From: CAYMUR01 sp964393615
GTDB lineage: Bacteria; Planctomycetota; Planctomycetia; Pirellulales; Pirellulaceae
DNA: 64,000 bases
Assembly: GCA_964393615.1 (NCBI GenBank)
Contig: CAYMUR010000004.1
Location: 52,093 to 116,092, forward strand
Direction of reading: 5' to 3'
Every line of letters starts with the position of its first letter. The first letter of the stretch is position 1. Under the pieces are notes generated by a model. The model saw only the letters and a program-made list of their open reading frames with translations, had not been told where the DNA came from and did not search any database. A program made the position numbers and the translations under genes. Shown here piece by piece: positions 44,012 through 52,367 of this stretch.

Positions 44012-44782
44012 TTATTTCAGCAAGGAATCAAATGTTTCCGAGGCATCATTTAAGACCTTGAGCATGGCTGCGAATTCTCCAGCGTGAGGCAGCAACTGAG
44101 CTCCTTGATCGATCAGTACTTTCAGTTGCTCTTTAGTGCCTGCTGGCTGTCCCCAGGCTTTGCCATGCTGGCGGCAGCAATCGGCTATAATCTGCCGGGA
44201 TTCATCCAATGTCGGTGTTCCGTCCGGCGCGTGTTCCAAACGTAATGACAAATCGGCGGGTCCCAGGAATACACCATCTACGCCTTCGGTTGCAATAATC
44301 GCATCCGCGTTTTGTACCGCTTCGGGTGTCTCGATTTGGACGATAAGAAACGTTTCTTGATTCGCTTCTTCTGCATACTTGATCGGATCGGGCAAACTGA
44401 ACTGAACGTCCATCCCGGCGCCGTCCATGCCACGATCTCCGACGGGTGGAAATTTGACGGATTGGACTAGGGAGGCGGCTTTTTCAGGTGTCGATACGTG
44501 TGGAATCATGAGGCCAGAAGCACCGTCTTCAAGGTATCGGTACAATCGGCTCTTTTCCAACGTAGGAGGCCGTAGCATGCAATCGATATCAAACAAGTGA
44601 CAGAACGCCATCAATGCCTGAATCTCCCTGGCGTCCATGGTGCGATGTGCCAGATCAAGCCAGATACAGTCGAATTGATTTTCGGCAGCCCAACGGATAT
44701 ACGCTGGAAAGTAGTGGCCCAGGCCACAGGTTCGCACGACTTCGCCATTTCGAATTTTTTTTAAGGTCTTACTTGGTCGCAA
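44012..44782 (-). CDS. HpcH/HpaI family aldolase
   Basis: A 256-residue class II pyruvate aldolase. TTG start at 44782 with AGGA seven bases upstream. Metal-binding acidic residues are in IVQIETPEAVQNAD and VFLGPADLSLRL; the arginine of the active site is in CMLRPP; PHVSTPEKA is also typical. The residue that is usually the catalytic base, in DxEHxP, appears as DLAHR, so activity may differ. Members split 2-keto-3-deoxy sugar acids or hydroxy-ketoacids into pyruvate and an aldehyde. With the MFS transporter and the enolase-superfamily dehydratase upstream on the same strand it makes a credible sugar-acid pathway (inference). Confidence 0.88.
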   Translation of the reverse strand: MRPSKTLKKIRNGEVVRTCGLGHYFPAYIRWAAENQFDCIWLDLAHRTMDAREIQALMAFCHLFDIDCMLRPPTLEKSRLYRYLEDGASGLMIPHVSTPEKAASLVQSVKFPPVGDRGMDGAGMDVQFSLPDPIKYAEEANQETFLIVQIETPEAVQNADAIIATEGVDGVFLGPADLSLRLEHAPDGTPTLDESRQIIADCCRQHGKAWGQPAGTKEQLKVLIDQGAQLLPHAGEFAAMLKVLNDASETFDSLLK

Positions 44783-44869
44783 TCGTCTGTCCTTTCAAAA
44801 AAAATAATTTCCAAAAGATCACAAAGCTAGCGCCACCGGTCGTTGTTCAATTCCCGGGGGCACCAATCA

Positions 44870-46300
44870 TTAGTCAGGTAATTCTTCTCCACGCGTTTCG
44901 CGAGCAGCCAATACGATTAGTACACCGACTAAATAAAGCGGTGCCAGAATCAGGGCTTTGTTTTCGGGGGTTGTATATTCCTTGTATTGCTCTACCGAAG
45001 CGAGCCAACCGAATCCAAAAAAAGCGGCTGCGGTTGCTAATCTTCCCATGTTAAAACAAAATCCAGTACCCGTTCCGCGTAGCCGTGTTGAATACAGTTC
45101 TGGAAAATAAACAGCGTATCCTGCGTGCATGCCTACTGTAAAAAAACCGAAAACAGGAAGTGTAATGGCGAGCCAAAACGTGGATACACCGTTGGCGATC
45201 AAAACTTGAAATAAGAGCAGAGTCATAAAGAATGCAATGGTGTGGTAAAAAATAAATGCCCCTTTGCGTCCTAACTTGTTGGAAATTGCCCCGAAAAAAA
45301 TCAGTCCTAATCCTCCGCCCATTGTATTCAGGACCATGCTAAACATTTCGGCACGCTTGATCGTGGTTTGATGTTTGTTCAGGGCGGCAAGTTTAGCATC
45401 TTTGTACTGAGATTGTTCATGGTTATCGGCCTTTTCCACAGGGGCCTGCAGTGGGACTCCTTCGGCAACCAGTGCATTTGTCTGGGCATCACGCAGGAGC
45501 GCATTTTTTCCGTAGATGTGACCTCCCCAAAAAGTAACCAGACCGATGGACGACAGGCTGACTCCGACTAATGTGTTGCGAAGATTTTGACCTTGGAAAA
45601 GTTCGATGAGGCGTCCGGTCGGTTGCAATGTCCCTTCTGCGGCGAGCTCACGTGCCTTGACCCATTTTTCCGGTTCACGTAATTTCCAACGCACCCATAA
45701 TGTTAGTAATGCGGGTAAAGCCCCAATCGCAAATCCCCAGCGCCATGCCGAACTGCCCAACGCCGGATTACCGACGACATATGCGCCGGCTGCGGCTGCC
45801 AGAAGTGTGCCGAAAACGCTGGACCCGTGAAAAATACTACTCATGATGGGTCGAGATCGTTTTGGCATGACTTCGGCTACCATGGCGGATGCCACCGCCC
45901 ATTCGCCACCGACTCCCATGGCGACGAAAAAACGTAGAACGACCATGTGCCATGGCGCTTGAGCGAGTGCCGTAACACAAGTGAAAACGGAGTAGAAGAG
46001 GATCGTAACGATCATCGTTTTTGACCGTCCGATCTTGTCGCTGAGCATACCAAATATGACACCTCCCAGTGCTCCTCCAAGTAAGAAGCTACCGAAGGCC
46101 CAGTCGTTCCATTTTCCCACGGTTGGATCGTCGGCTCCCACACCCAGTAGGCTGGGCATCGCATCGCGCATGGATGCTACGAAAATCTGCCCTTCAAAAA
46201 CGTCGAAGATCCAGCCCAGAGAAGCAATGGTCAGGACCAGCCACTGGTAAGATGTGATACCTTCATACCAGCGTTGATCTTTGTGGAGATGGTGTGACAC
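44870..46300 (-). CDS. MFS transporter, sugar acid/metabolite:proton symporter type
   Basis: A 476-residue protein with 12 hydrophobic helices. Between TM2 and TM3 it has GMLSDKIGRSKTM, the MFS loop motif, and between TM8 and TM9 NKLGRKGAF. TM1 contains FDVFEGQIF, like the charged TM1 of the metabolite:H+ symporters (AAHS and related). The central cytoplasmic loop is long (about residues 205-310), and partly polar with VEKADNHEQSQYKD. It is the transporter of the catabolic block and should import an organic acid or sugar acid. Confidence 0.88.
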   Translation of the reverse strand: MSHHLHKDQRWYEGITSYQWLVLTIASLGWIFDVFEGQIFVASMRDAMPSLLGVGADDPTVGKWNDWAFGSFLLGGALGGVIFGMLSDKIGRSKTMIVTILFYSVFTCVTALAQAPWHMVVLRFFVAMGVGGEWAVASAMVAEVMPKRSRPIMSSIFHGSSVFGTLLAAAAGAYVVGNPALGSSAWRWGFAIGALPALLTLWVRWKLREPEKWVKARELAAEGTLQPTGRLIELFQGQNLRNTLVGVSLSSIGLVTFWGGHIYGKNALLRDAQTNALVAEGVPLQAPVEKADNHEQSQYKDAKLAALNKHQTTIKRAEMFSMVLNTMGGGLGLIFFGAISNKLGRKGAFIFYHTIAFFMTLLLFQVLIANGVSTFWLAITLPVFGFFTVGMHAGYAVYFPELYSTRLRGTGTGFCFNMGRLATAAAFFGFGWLASVEQYKEYTTPENKALILAPLYLVGVLIVLAARETRGEELPD

Positions 46301-46567
46301 GTGATGAAATATTTCTTGGCTATTGCAGGGAGACGAACAGGACCGTGGTCAAGAATATCAATAAGCTCACCCTATTGCACGGCGTTACAATTTGCAAGTC
46401 GACAGATTGGGATTATAACAAACTTCTCTTTGATAAGTTTACCTCCGTTGACTTGCCTTGGTTGATGAGACAGGGAGCCAGGCCTGCACAATGATAAAAC
46501 AAGGGCATTCCCGATGAAGCTTGCAAAGGCCGGTCCATGATGTGCTAGATGGCGATCAGCGGGCTAA

Positions 46568-47944
46568 TTAGGTTGCCTCTTCTGTCACCGATACATATCC
46601 GAGACCATCACCGTCTAATTCAGACGAGGCAACCGTTCCGTCAGATATCTGGAACATTCCCGGAAAGCGTTTGTCCCAGCCCTGATTTCCAGCAGGACAA
46701 TATTGTCGGCCATTTCCTTCGATTGCTGCGACGGTTGGTATGCGGGCTGCCAGGCTGGTGGAATGCAGAAATGACGCACCGACACAGGTCAGATCCTGTA
46801 CACACAAGAACATTCCGAATTTTTGAGCTGCTGCCCCCATTAATAGAGCTTCACTGTGGCCTTTGCATGCTTTCAACGCGACCCCTGAATATCCTTGTTC
46901 ACGTGCCAGCAGAAAACTTTCGATATCCACCAATGACTCATCGATTACCACGGGCTTGATTTCAGCAGCCTGATGCATGCGGTTTTCAGGATTGGCCCGT
47001 AAATCACGATGGGTTGGTTGCTCGATGTACTGCACACGGTTCCAGGCAGTCGGTGATTGCTCTTGCAGTTGCGCCAGAAAGTCGAGCACGTATTCTACAT
47101 TGGCACAGCGTTCGTTGAAATCACAAGAGTACCACCAGGCGTCTCGTCCCATGCGGGATTGTGTCGTCGTGGCGACCTGTTCGATACCTACAACACGGTT
47201 TACATCCCATGCCAAGTCATCTCCTGCCAACTTGATTTTCAGGTGGGTCAAGCCGTCCGCTTCGATCCATTCTCCCAACGTTTCGGGCAGTCCATCATTG
47301 ACCCGCGTTTCAATATCCGCGGGGGTTAACGGGTCCAAGGCTCCCACCAAATGATACAGTGGCATGCGCGGTTTCGGTGACCGCAATGTGTAGCGATCAA
47401 GAAATTCACCCTGGAACGCGTCTGTCAAATAGTGAGACAGATCGGTACGGATAAACTCCTTGCCCAATAGGTTGTAACTATTTTGTTGCAGCGCGTGGCC
47501 GTATGCATCATAGATGGCTGCTTCGAGCGGACTGGCGCACACCAGTTGTGCTAGCCGTGGCATTGCTTCGTCCAGTTCCAGGTGTTGCGTTACCTGGCCG
47601 GTCGCCGCTGATTGTCCTTCAGCCAGCTCGGTCATGACTTCTAATGGATGGCCGCTGCCATGATACGCACTAGCTTGTGTGGCAAGTACTTCAGCTAATT
47701 CGAGCATCGCAGCCAATGTGTGCTCACCCGAAAGTGTCGTACTTGGCCAAGACCAGGCATTTCCTAGCGGCATGGAACCGTGCCCTCGACCACGTTGGCC
47801 AGCGATTGTTTCCAATTCCACATCCACGTTAAACAATAATGTGTCCACCACAACCTTGCCACCGAACTTAATCGGTGTTCGGTAAGAGATCCGGTCGTAA
47901 GAGGTGGTAACGTCCTTGATTTTCAGGTCGGTCGAATTGGCCAT
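46568..47944 (-). CDS. Mandelate racemase/muconate lactonizing enzyme family protein
   Basis: A 458-residue member of the enolase superfamily. The KxK pair is in THLKIKLAGDDL, the metal ligands in WYSCDFNERC (Asp), YIEQPTHRDL (Glu) and VVIDESLVD (Asp/Glu), and the barrel end in SGVALKACKGHSEALLMG with a lysine, matching the MLE subgroup rather than the His-Asp mandelate racemase subgroup. Longer than usual by about 70 residues, with an N-terminal extension. Probably a sugar-acid dehydratase or an epimerase; with the HpcH aldolase it would give pyruvate. No signal peptide. Confidence 0.85.
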   Translation of the reverse strand: MANSTDLKIKDVTTSYDRISYRTPIKFGGKVVVDTLLFNVDVELETIAGQRGRGHGSMPLGNAWSWPSTTLSGEHTLAAMLELAEVLATQASAYHGSGHPLEVMTELAEGQSAATGQVTQHLELDEAMPRLAQLVCASPLEAAIYDAYGHALQQNSYNLLGKEFIRTDLSHYLTDAFQGEFLDRYTLRSPKPRMPLYHLVGALDPLTPADIETRVNDGLPETLGEWIEADGLTHLKIKLAGDDLAWDVNRVVGIEQVATTTQSRMGRDAWWYSCDFNERCANVEYVLDFLAQLQEQSPTAWNRVQYIEQPTHRDLRANPENRMHQAAEIKPVVIDESLVDIESFLLAREQGYSGVALKACKGHSEALLMGAAAQKFGMFLCVQDLTCVGASFLHSTSLAARIPTVAAIEGNGRQYCPAGNQGWDKRFPGMFQISDGTVASSELDGDGLGYVSVTEEAT

Positions 47945-48064
47945 GAAACGGTTTTTGTCTCCATCAAATGATTTAGCCGGTTAGCGACTATTGTGGGTTT
48001 CGGCTCACGATTCGGATCCATGAACGAGATTGACTACCAACGATCTAAAACCATTGTTCCGTAT

Positions 48065-48090
48065 CGCATTTAGCCACCGTATTTAGCCAT
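48065..48090. repeat. Two 13-base tandem units across a stop codon
   Basis: CGCATTTAGCCAC (48065-48077) and CGTATTTAGCCAT (48078-48090) are adjacent and agree at 11 of 13 positions. The right unit includes the stop codon (48083-48085) of the PQQ protein gene; the left one contains a second TAA in the same arrangement. Confidence 0.7.
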
Positions 48091-49345
48091 TGTCGATTCC
48101 CACGACGACGCAACTGAGGTCTCCGATATCGTTACGACAATAGATCTGACCGGCAACCAAAACTGGTACGGTCCAACAACGTTCCGGGACAACCGCTGCC
48201 CGTGACAGTTCAGTATATTGTTCCGGATGGGCGGCTGCGATTACAAGCTCACCATTTTCGCATAAGATAACAAGTTTGTCGCCTGCGCCCATTAAGGCAC
48301 CACACCCTAACCCCACTTGTGACCATTTGACTTCTCCCGTGGCTAATTCCATGCATACCAGGCGTACGGTTCGACCACGATGTGCATTGCCGTCGAATCC
48401 GAACAAGTGGCCTTTCCAATATACGCTGTTGTTCATGTGATTACACATTTCTCGGTTTTCATAGACTGTCTCTAATCGATTGCCATGCCATTGCAATAGT
48501 GCGCAGCCACGTTGGTAACCTGTTGATAGGAAGATCTTGTCATCCATCAACAATGGACTGGTGGCATTGGTGTCGAAGCTGGTTTCCCAAGGAACAAATT
48601 CAATTTCCTGTCCATCTTGTTCAGTGACTATCAGCAGACCTTCGTTGTTCAACACAGCCACGCTATCGATACCAGCGACGGTTAAAGGGGTCGGTGACCC
48701 ATAACCGGCCCGAGACGTGTTGGTTTTCCATTGGAGTTTCCCAGTCCGCTTATTGAACGCCGCGACACATCCTACTTCGACAATCAGCCGTTCTCCAGAA
48801 ACCAGCGGTGAGCATGTGAATCCCCACTCCGGAAGGGGAACACTTAGTAGATCCTGTAGATCAGCTGACCAGACAACCGTACCATCGTGAATTCGTAAAC
48901 AGTAAAGCTGACCGGCACGGCCCAAAGTGTAGACAAACTGTCCGTCAATCGTTGGCGTGGAACCCGGCCCTCCTCGATGTAAGTTGTCGACTAAGTCACC
49001 AGTGTAGTGATGGCTCCATACCGCCTTGCCAGTTTTTGTGTCCAGGCAGAAGACCCACTCTTCACCAGCGACATGTCCCATGGTTAACAAGCGGTTCCCG
49101 ACCACTGTCATACTGCTATAACCAATTCCAACATTGGTTTTCCAGCGAATGACTGGTCCTTCGTCTGGCCATGTGAACTTCCAGTTTCTTTCGGAAGAGT
49201 GAAGTGTCAAATCGGGTCCACGCCACTGTGGCCAGAAAGCCTCGTCAGCCACGGTTTGGGCATTGACGTAAACCAGGAGTAAAACAGCAAACATTCCGCT
49301 TCGACGATTGTGCCCCCTATTGGGCGACCAATGGTTCATCATCAT
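48083..49345 (-). CDS. Exported PQQ-type beta-propeller protein
   Basis: A 420-residue protein. Residues 15-38 form a signal peptide (RRSGMFAVLLLVYVNAQTVAD), followed at once by FWPQWRGPDLT, the WRGPD opening shared by planctomycete PQQ-like propellers. Repeats of the form W...LDxxTGKxxW and VYxLGxxGxLYCL follow (VFCLDTKTGKAVWSHHY, FVYTLGRAGQLYCLRIHDG, CMELATGEVKWSQVGL). They make an eight-bladed propeller in related proteins. The family includes quinoprotein dehydrogenases, but the planctomycete WRGPD proteins have no proved activity. It is probably periplasmic. Nothing here shows which substrate it handles. Confidence 0.88.
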   Translation of the reverse strand: MMMNHWSPNRGHNRRSGMFAVLLLVYVNAQTVADEAFWPQWRGPDLTLHSSERNWKFTWPDEGPVIRWKTNVGIGYSSMTVVGNRLLTMGHVAGEEWVFCLDTKTGKAVWSHHYTGDLVDNLHRGGPGSTPTIDGQFVYTLGRAGQLYCLRIHDGTVVWSADLQDLLSVPLPEWGFTCSPLVSGERLIVEVGCVAAFNKRTGKLQWKTNTSRAGYGSPTPLTVAGIDSVAVLNNEGLLIVTEQDGQEIEFVPWETSFDTNATSPLLMDDKIFLSTGYQRGCALLQWHGNRLETVYENREMCNHMNNSVYWKGHLFGFDGNAHRGRTVRLVCMELATGEVKWSQVGLGCGALMGAGDKLVILCENGELVIAAAHPEQYTELSRAAVVPERCWTVPVLVAGQIYCRNDIGDLSCVVVGIDNG

Positions 49346-49884
49346 GTTCTCATCATGAAAAAAGAATTGTCATTTTATTGTGTCGACCGACAAGCGAGCC
49401 GGCCATGGGATGGCGGTGAATTGGTGACGGTACTGCCGGTAGCATTCTTCGATTCAATCGGGTGAATCATAAACCAAGCCGATTGGTTACCGTTGAATCA
49501 TACGCTGTGGTGCATTATCCGCGTAATGGTCGTTGGAATCAATGGACAGCTGGAGCCGAACGCGAGTTGCCTTGACTCAATTCTATGGTAAGTTACGCCC
49601 TGGCTGGGAAGAGTTTATGCGCGGTGCTGAGCCTGGAATACCGTTACTAAGCGAAAGTGGTTGTTTACCCGACTATGGTCGATCAGTGGCAAAGAACTCT
49701 CACATGAGGGACACCATCAGTCCAAAGAACGTTGTATAACCGAGACACTCGTGGGGCGTTTGACTATATTGGTTGCCTGGGTCCCTGGTGGTTTGTTTCC
49801 GGTCAGAAAAAAAGACAACCGGGCAAGAAACCAGGTGGGATATAACAGGATAACTTCAACTTTTTCGGTGGGAACCATTGTTTC
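49346..49884. other. Gap, remnants possible
   Basis: No gene is supported. One plus-strand frame reads VHYPRNGRWNQWTAGAEREL near 49509-49571 before a stop and could be a remnant; a second frame over 49533-49739 is open for 68 codons. Neither has a start with a ribosome site. Confidence 0.35.
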
Positions 49885-50460
49885 ATGATTTTCTCACGTA
49901 AAGACGCTTGGGATTTAGTATGTGAATACACGCAAAGTGAAAGTTTGCGGCGGCATATGTTGGCGGTGGAGGCTGCCATGTTGGCCTATGCACGCAGGTT
50001 TGGCGAAGAAGTCAATCAATGGGGTGTCGTGGGCCTGCTCCACGATTTTGACTATGAACGCTGGCCCGACCCACCCGATCATCCGCTACGCGGAGCTGAG
50101 ATTCTCAGCCAGCTGGGATACCCGGAAGATGTTATCTACGCCATTAAATCGCATGCAGATTATCTGGAGGATTGTCCGCGTATCTCCCGCCTGGACAAGA
50201 CTCTTTATGCCTGTGATGAACTAGCGGGTTTTATTTCTGCTTGTGCGGTCGTACGACCCGAAGGTATCCATGGCATGAAGCCCAAGAGTGTTCGTAAGAA
50301 AATGAAACAGAAGTCCTTTGCAGCGGCTGTCAGCCGTGACGATATTGTCAACGGAGCGGCTGATTTGGGGGTCGACTTGGACGAGCATATTCAAACAGTG
50401 ATTCAGGCAATGGCCGAGATTTCGGGCCTATTAGGCCTCGATCCAGCAGTTTCAGGTTAA
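49885..50460 (+). CDS. HD domain phosphohydrolase
   Basis: A 191-residue HD-superfamily protein. Metal ligands are His24 (LRRHMLAVEAAM), His53-Asp54 (GLLHDFDYERWPD), His83-like HPLRGAEIL and an Asp in the helix LDKTLYACDELAGF. The sequence matches the single-domain HD hydrolases of the HDIG type found in many bacteria, for which no substrate is proved; nucleotides are likely. There is no signal peptide. It is a single gene, 205 bases before the pterin dehydratase. Confidence 0.85.
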   Translation: MIFSRKDAWDLVCEYTQSESLRRHMLAVEAAMLAYARRFGEEVNQWGVVGLLHDFDYERWPDPPDHPLRGAEILSQLGYPEDVIYAIKSHADYLEDCPRISRLDKTLYACDELAGFISACAVVRPEGIHGMKPKSVRKKMKQKSFAAAVSRDDIVNGAADLGVDLDEHIQTVIQAMAEISGLLGLDPAVSG

Positions 50461-50664
50461 AGATTTCGGTAACGCTTGTTTCCCACTCCTGTTGATTTGC
50501 TTACAATGACTTTCATAAGAGGTCCGATTTGTAAAGATCTCTCACCGGTTTGTTTTTTGTTTTGAACGAGATCCGGGTGTGGGGAATGTGGGATTGTAGA
50601 ATTCATCGAGCAAAGAGAATGGTGGATTGTTTTACACTTTGGGATGAATTACTGGAGAAAAGTC

Positions 50665-51027
50665 ATGGAAATCCAAGCAACTGATCAACTGGTCGCCAAA
50701 AAATGTAAACCATGTGAAGGGGGTGTCGATCCTTGCACGCTTGGTGAAGCGGAGCAACAGCTACAGAATCTAAGTGGCTGGTATCTGACACATGATGGAC
50801 AACGAATCCGCAAAGACTGGACCGTTAAACATTTCATGGCGGGAATGAATTTCTTCCACCAAGTGGCAGAGGCTGCCGAAGAAGATGGCCATCATCCCGA
50901 CTTGCACATCGAGGGGTATCGAAATGTGTCGGTGGAATTGTGGACGCATGCCATCGGCGGACTGAGTGAGAATGACTTTATATTAGCAGCTAAAATCGAT
51001 CAAATTCCTGTACAGTTGAAAACGTGA
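50665..51027 (+). CDS. 4a-hydroxytetrahydrobiopterin dehydratase (PCD/DCoH)
   Basis: A 120-residue pterin-4a-carbinolamine dehydratase. ATG 50665 is preceded by GGAG; an ATG 21 bases earlier is less good. The catalytic motif is intact: His76-His77-Pro78-Asp79 in AEEDGHHPDLHIEG, with the second His/Trp in VELWTHAIGGLSENDF. It has a 20-residue N-terminal extension containing CKPCEGG, a cysteine pair seen in many bacterial members. It recycles the pterin cofactor of aromatic amino acid hydroxylases; no such hydroxylase is in the window. It may serve molybdopterin or other pterins instead. Confidence 0.92.
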   Translation: MEIQATDQLVAKKCKPCEGGVDPCTLGEAEQQLQNLSGWYLTHDGQRIRKDWTVKHFMAGMNFFHQVAEAAEEDGHHPDLHIEGYRNVSVELWTHAIGGLSENDFILAAKIDQIPVQLKT

Positions 51028-51032
51028 AATGA

Positions 51033-51062
51033 TGCTGGTTCTGTGGTTGGGCAGTTCCAGCA
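51033..51062 (+). terminator. Hairpin after the pterin dehydratase
   Basis: TGCTGG-TT-CTG and CAG-TT-CCAGCA form a symmetrical hairpin with a TT/TT internal loop. A T-rich stretch (CTTTTTAACGTTTTTG) begins about 30 bases later, too far for a classical terminator; it may end or protect the transcript. Confidence 0.35.
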
Positions 51063-51116
51063 CATTGCAGTTGGACTTTCACCTTTTTAACGTTTTTGCC
51101 ACGAAAGTTTTCCGTT

Positions 51117-52367
51117 GTGACCAGACCTTCTATTTTTCGAGTTCGTCAGCAATTTGAACGTCCCGTGGTGGATGATCTTGAACAGACCGTTAGGGATCAG
51201 GTGGGTCGTCTTGTAGAAACGAGCGAATTCCGCGCCGGTCAAACGGTCGCTGTGACCGTGGGAAGTCGTGGAATTGCTAATATTCATCTGATAGTCAGGC
51301 AGGCGGTTGCTGCGCTGAAGCAGCTAGGTGCTGAACCATTTATTGTGCCTGCCATGGGCAGCCACGGCGGTGGTACGGCGGAGGGCCAACGCCGGATCGT
51401 TGAGTCGTACGGTGTGACCGAAGCATTTTGCGGTTGTCCCATTCGTTCCAGCATGGAGACGGTAGTGGTTTGCCGTGCTACCGAAGGGTTTGATGTCCAT
51501 TTTGACCGTTTGGCTTACGAGGCGGACCATGTGCTTGTTTGTAACCGTATCAAGCCTCATTCTCGCTTTGCCGGCGAAATTGAGAGTGGCTTGATGAAAA
51601 TGTTGTTAATCGGGCTGGGCAAACACGAAGGTGCCATCATTTATCATCGTGCCATCATGGATTATCCATTTGGCCAGATTATCCGTAGCGTAGCAGGGGA
51701 AGTGTTGGCCAATTGCAATATTCTCGGTGGGCTGGCAATCGTGGAGAACGCTTTTGATGAAACGGCGCACTTGGAGTGTGTGCCCGCGTCGAATTTCGAG
51801 AGTCGAGAAAAGGAGTTGTTGGGCATGGCTAGGCAATGGATGCCGAAATTGCCATTTACCAAAGTGGATGTATTGATTGTGGACGAAATGGGCAAAGAAA
51901 TTAGTGGGACAGGCATTGATACGAACGTTGTTGGAAGAAAAGACGAAGACGATGGTTGGGTTCATCCTGATGTACGTCGTATTATCGTACGACGACTTAG
52001 CGACGCTACGCACGGAAACGCTTGTGGTATTGGAATGGTAGACCTCGTGACACGTCGGGTCATTGACGAGATTGATCTGAACACGACATGGATTAATTGT
52101 TTGACGGGCGGTCATGTGGAAGCCGCTCGATTGCCAATGTATCGCGATACAGATAGTGATACATTAGATGCTGCGCTTTCACAGATCGGGATGACCGAAC
52201 CGGTCGATGCAAAAATGTTATGGATTCAGAACACCAAAAAGTTGGTCGAAGTCGAATGTTCGGCGGCCTATCTGGAGGAATCTCGAACACGTGACGATCT
52301 GGAAATTTTAACCGATCTAAGGCCTCTGCCCTTTGACACTCACGGCAATTTTCCTGCGACGTTCTAG
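51117..52367 (+). CDS. LarA-like nickel-dependent racemase family protein (DUF2088)
   Basis: About 416 residues from GTG 51117; a TTG at 51096 would add seven residues. It has the LarA fold pattern: VTVGSRGIANI, PAMGSHGGGTAEGQRRIV (His corresponding to the first LarA active-site histidine), and VCNRIKPHSRFAGEIESGLMKMLLIGLGKH, in which the lysine is at the place that carries the nickel-pincer cofactor. The second half (WMPKLPFTKVDVLIVDEMGKEISGTG) is typical of the longer DUF2088/DUF362-like planctomycete form. Real LarA needs larB, larC and larE for the cofactor; none is here. The substrate may be a hydroxy acid or sugar. The stop overlaps the next, convergent gene by four bases. Confidence 0.8.
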   Translation: MTRPSIFRVRQQFERPVVDDLEQTVRDQVGRLVETSEFRAGQTVAVTVGSRGIANIHLIVRQAVAALKQLGAEPFIVPAMGSHGGGTAEGQRRIVESYGVTEAFCGCPIRSSMETVVVCRATEGFDVHFDRLAYEADHVLVCNRIKPHSRFAGEIESGLMKMLLIGLGKHEGAIIYHRAIMDYPFGQIIRSVAGEVLANCNILGGLAIVENAFDETAHLECVPASNFESREKELLGMARQWMPKLPFTKVDVLIVDEMGKEISGTGIDTNVVGRKDEDDGWVHPDVRRIIVRRLSDATHGNACGIGMVDLVTRRVIDEIDLNTTWINCLTGGHVEAARLPMYRDTDSDTLDAALSQIGMTEPVDAKMLWIQNTKKLVEVECSAAYLEESRTRDDLEILTDLRPLPFDTHGNFPATF

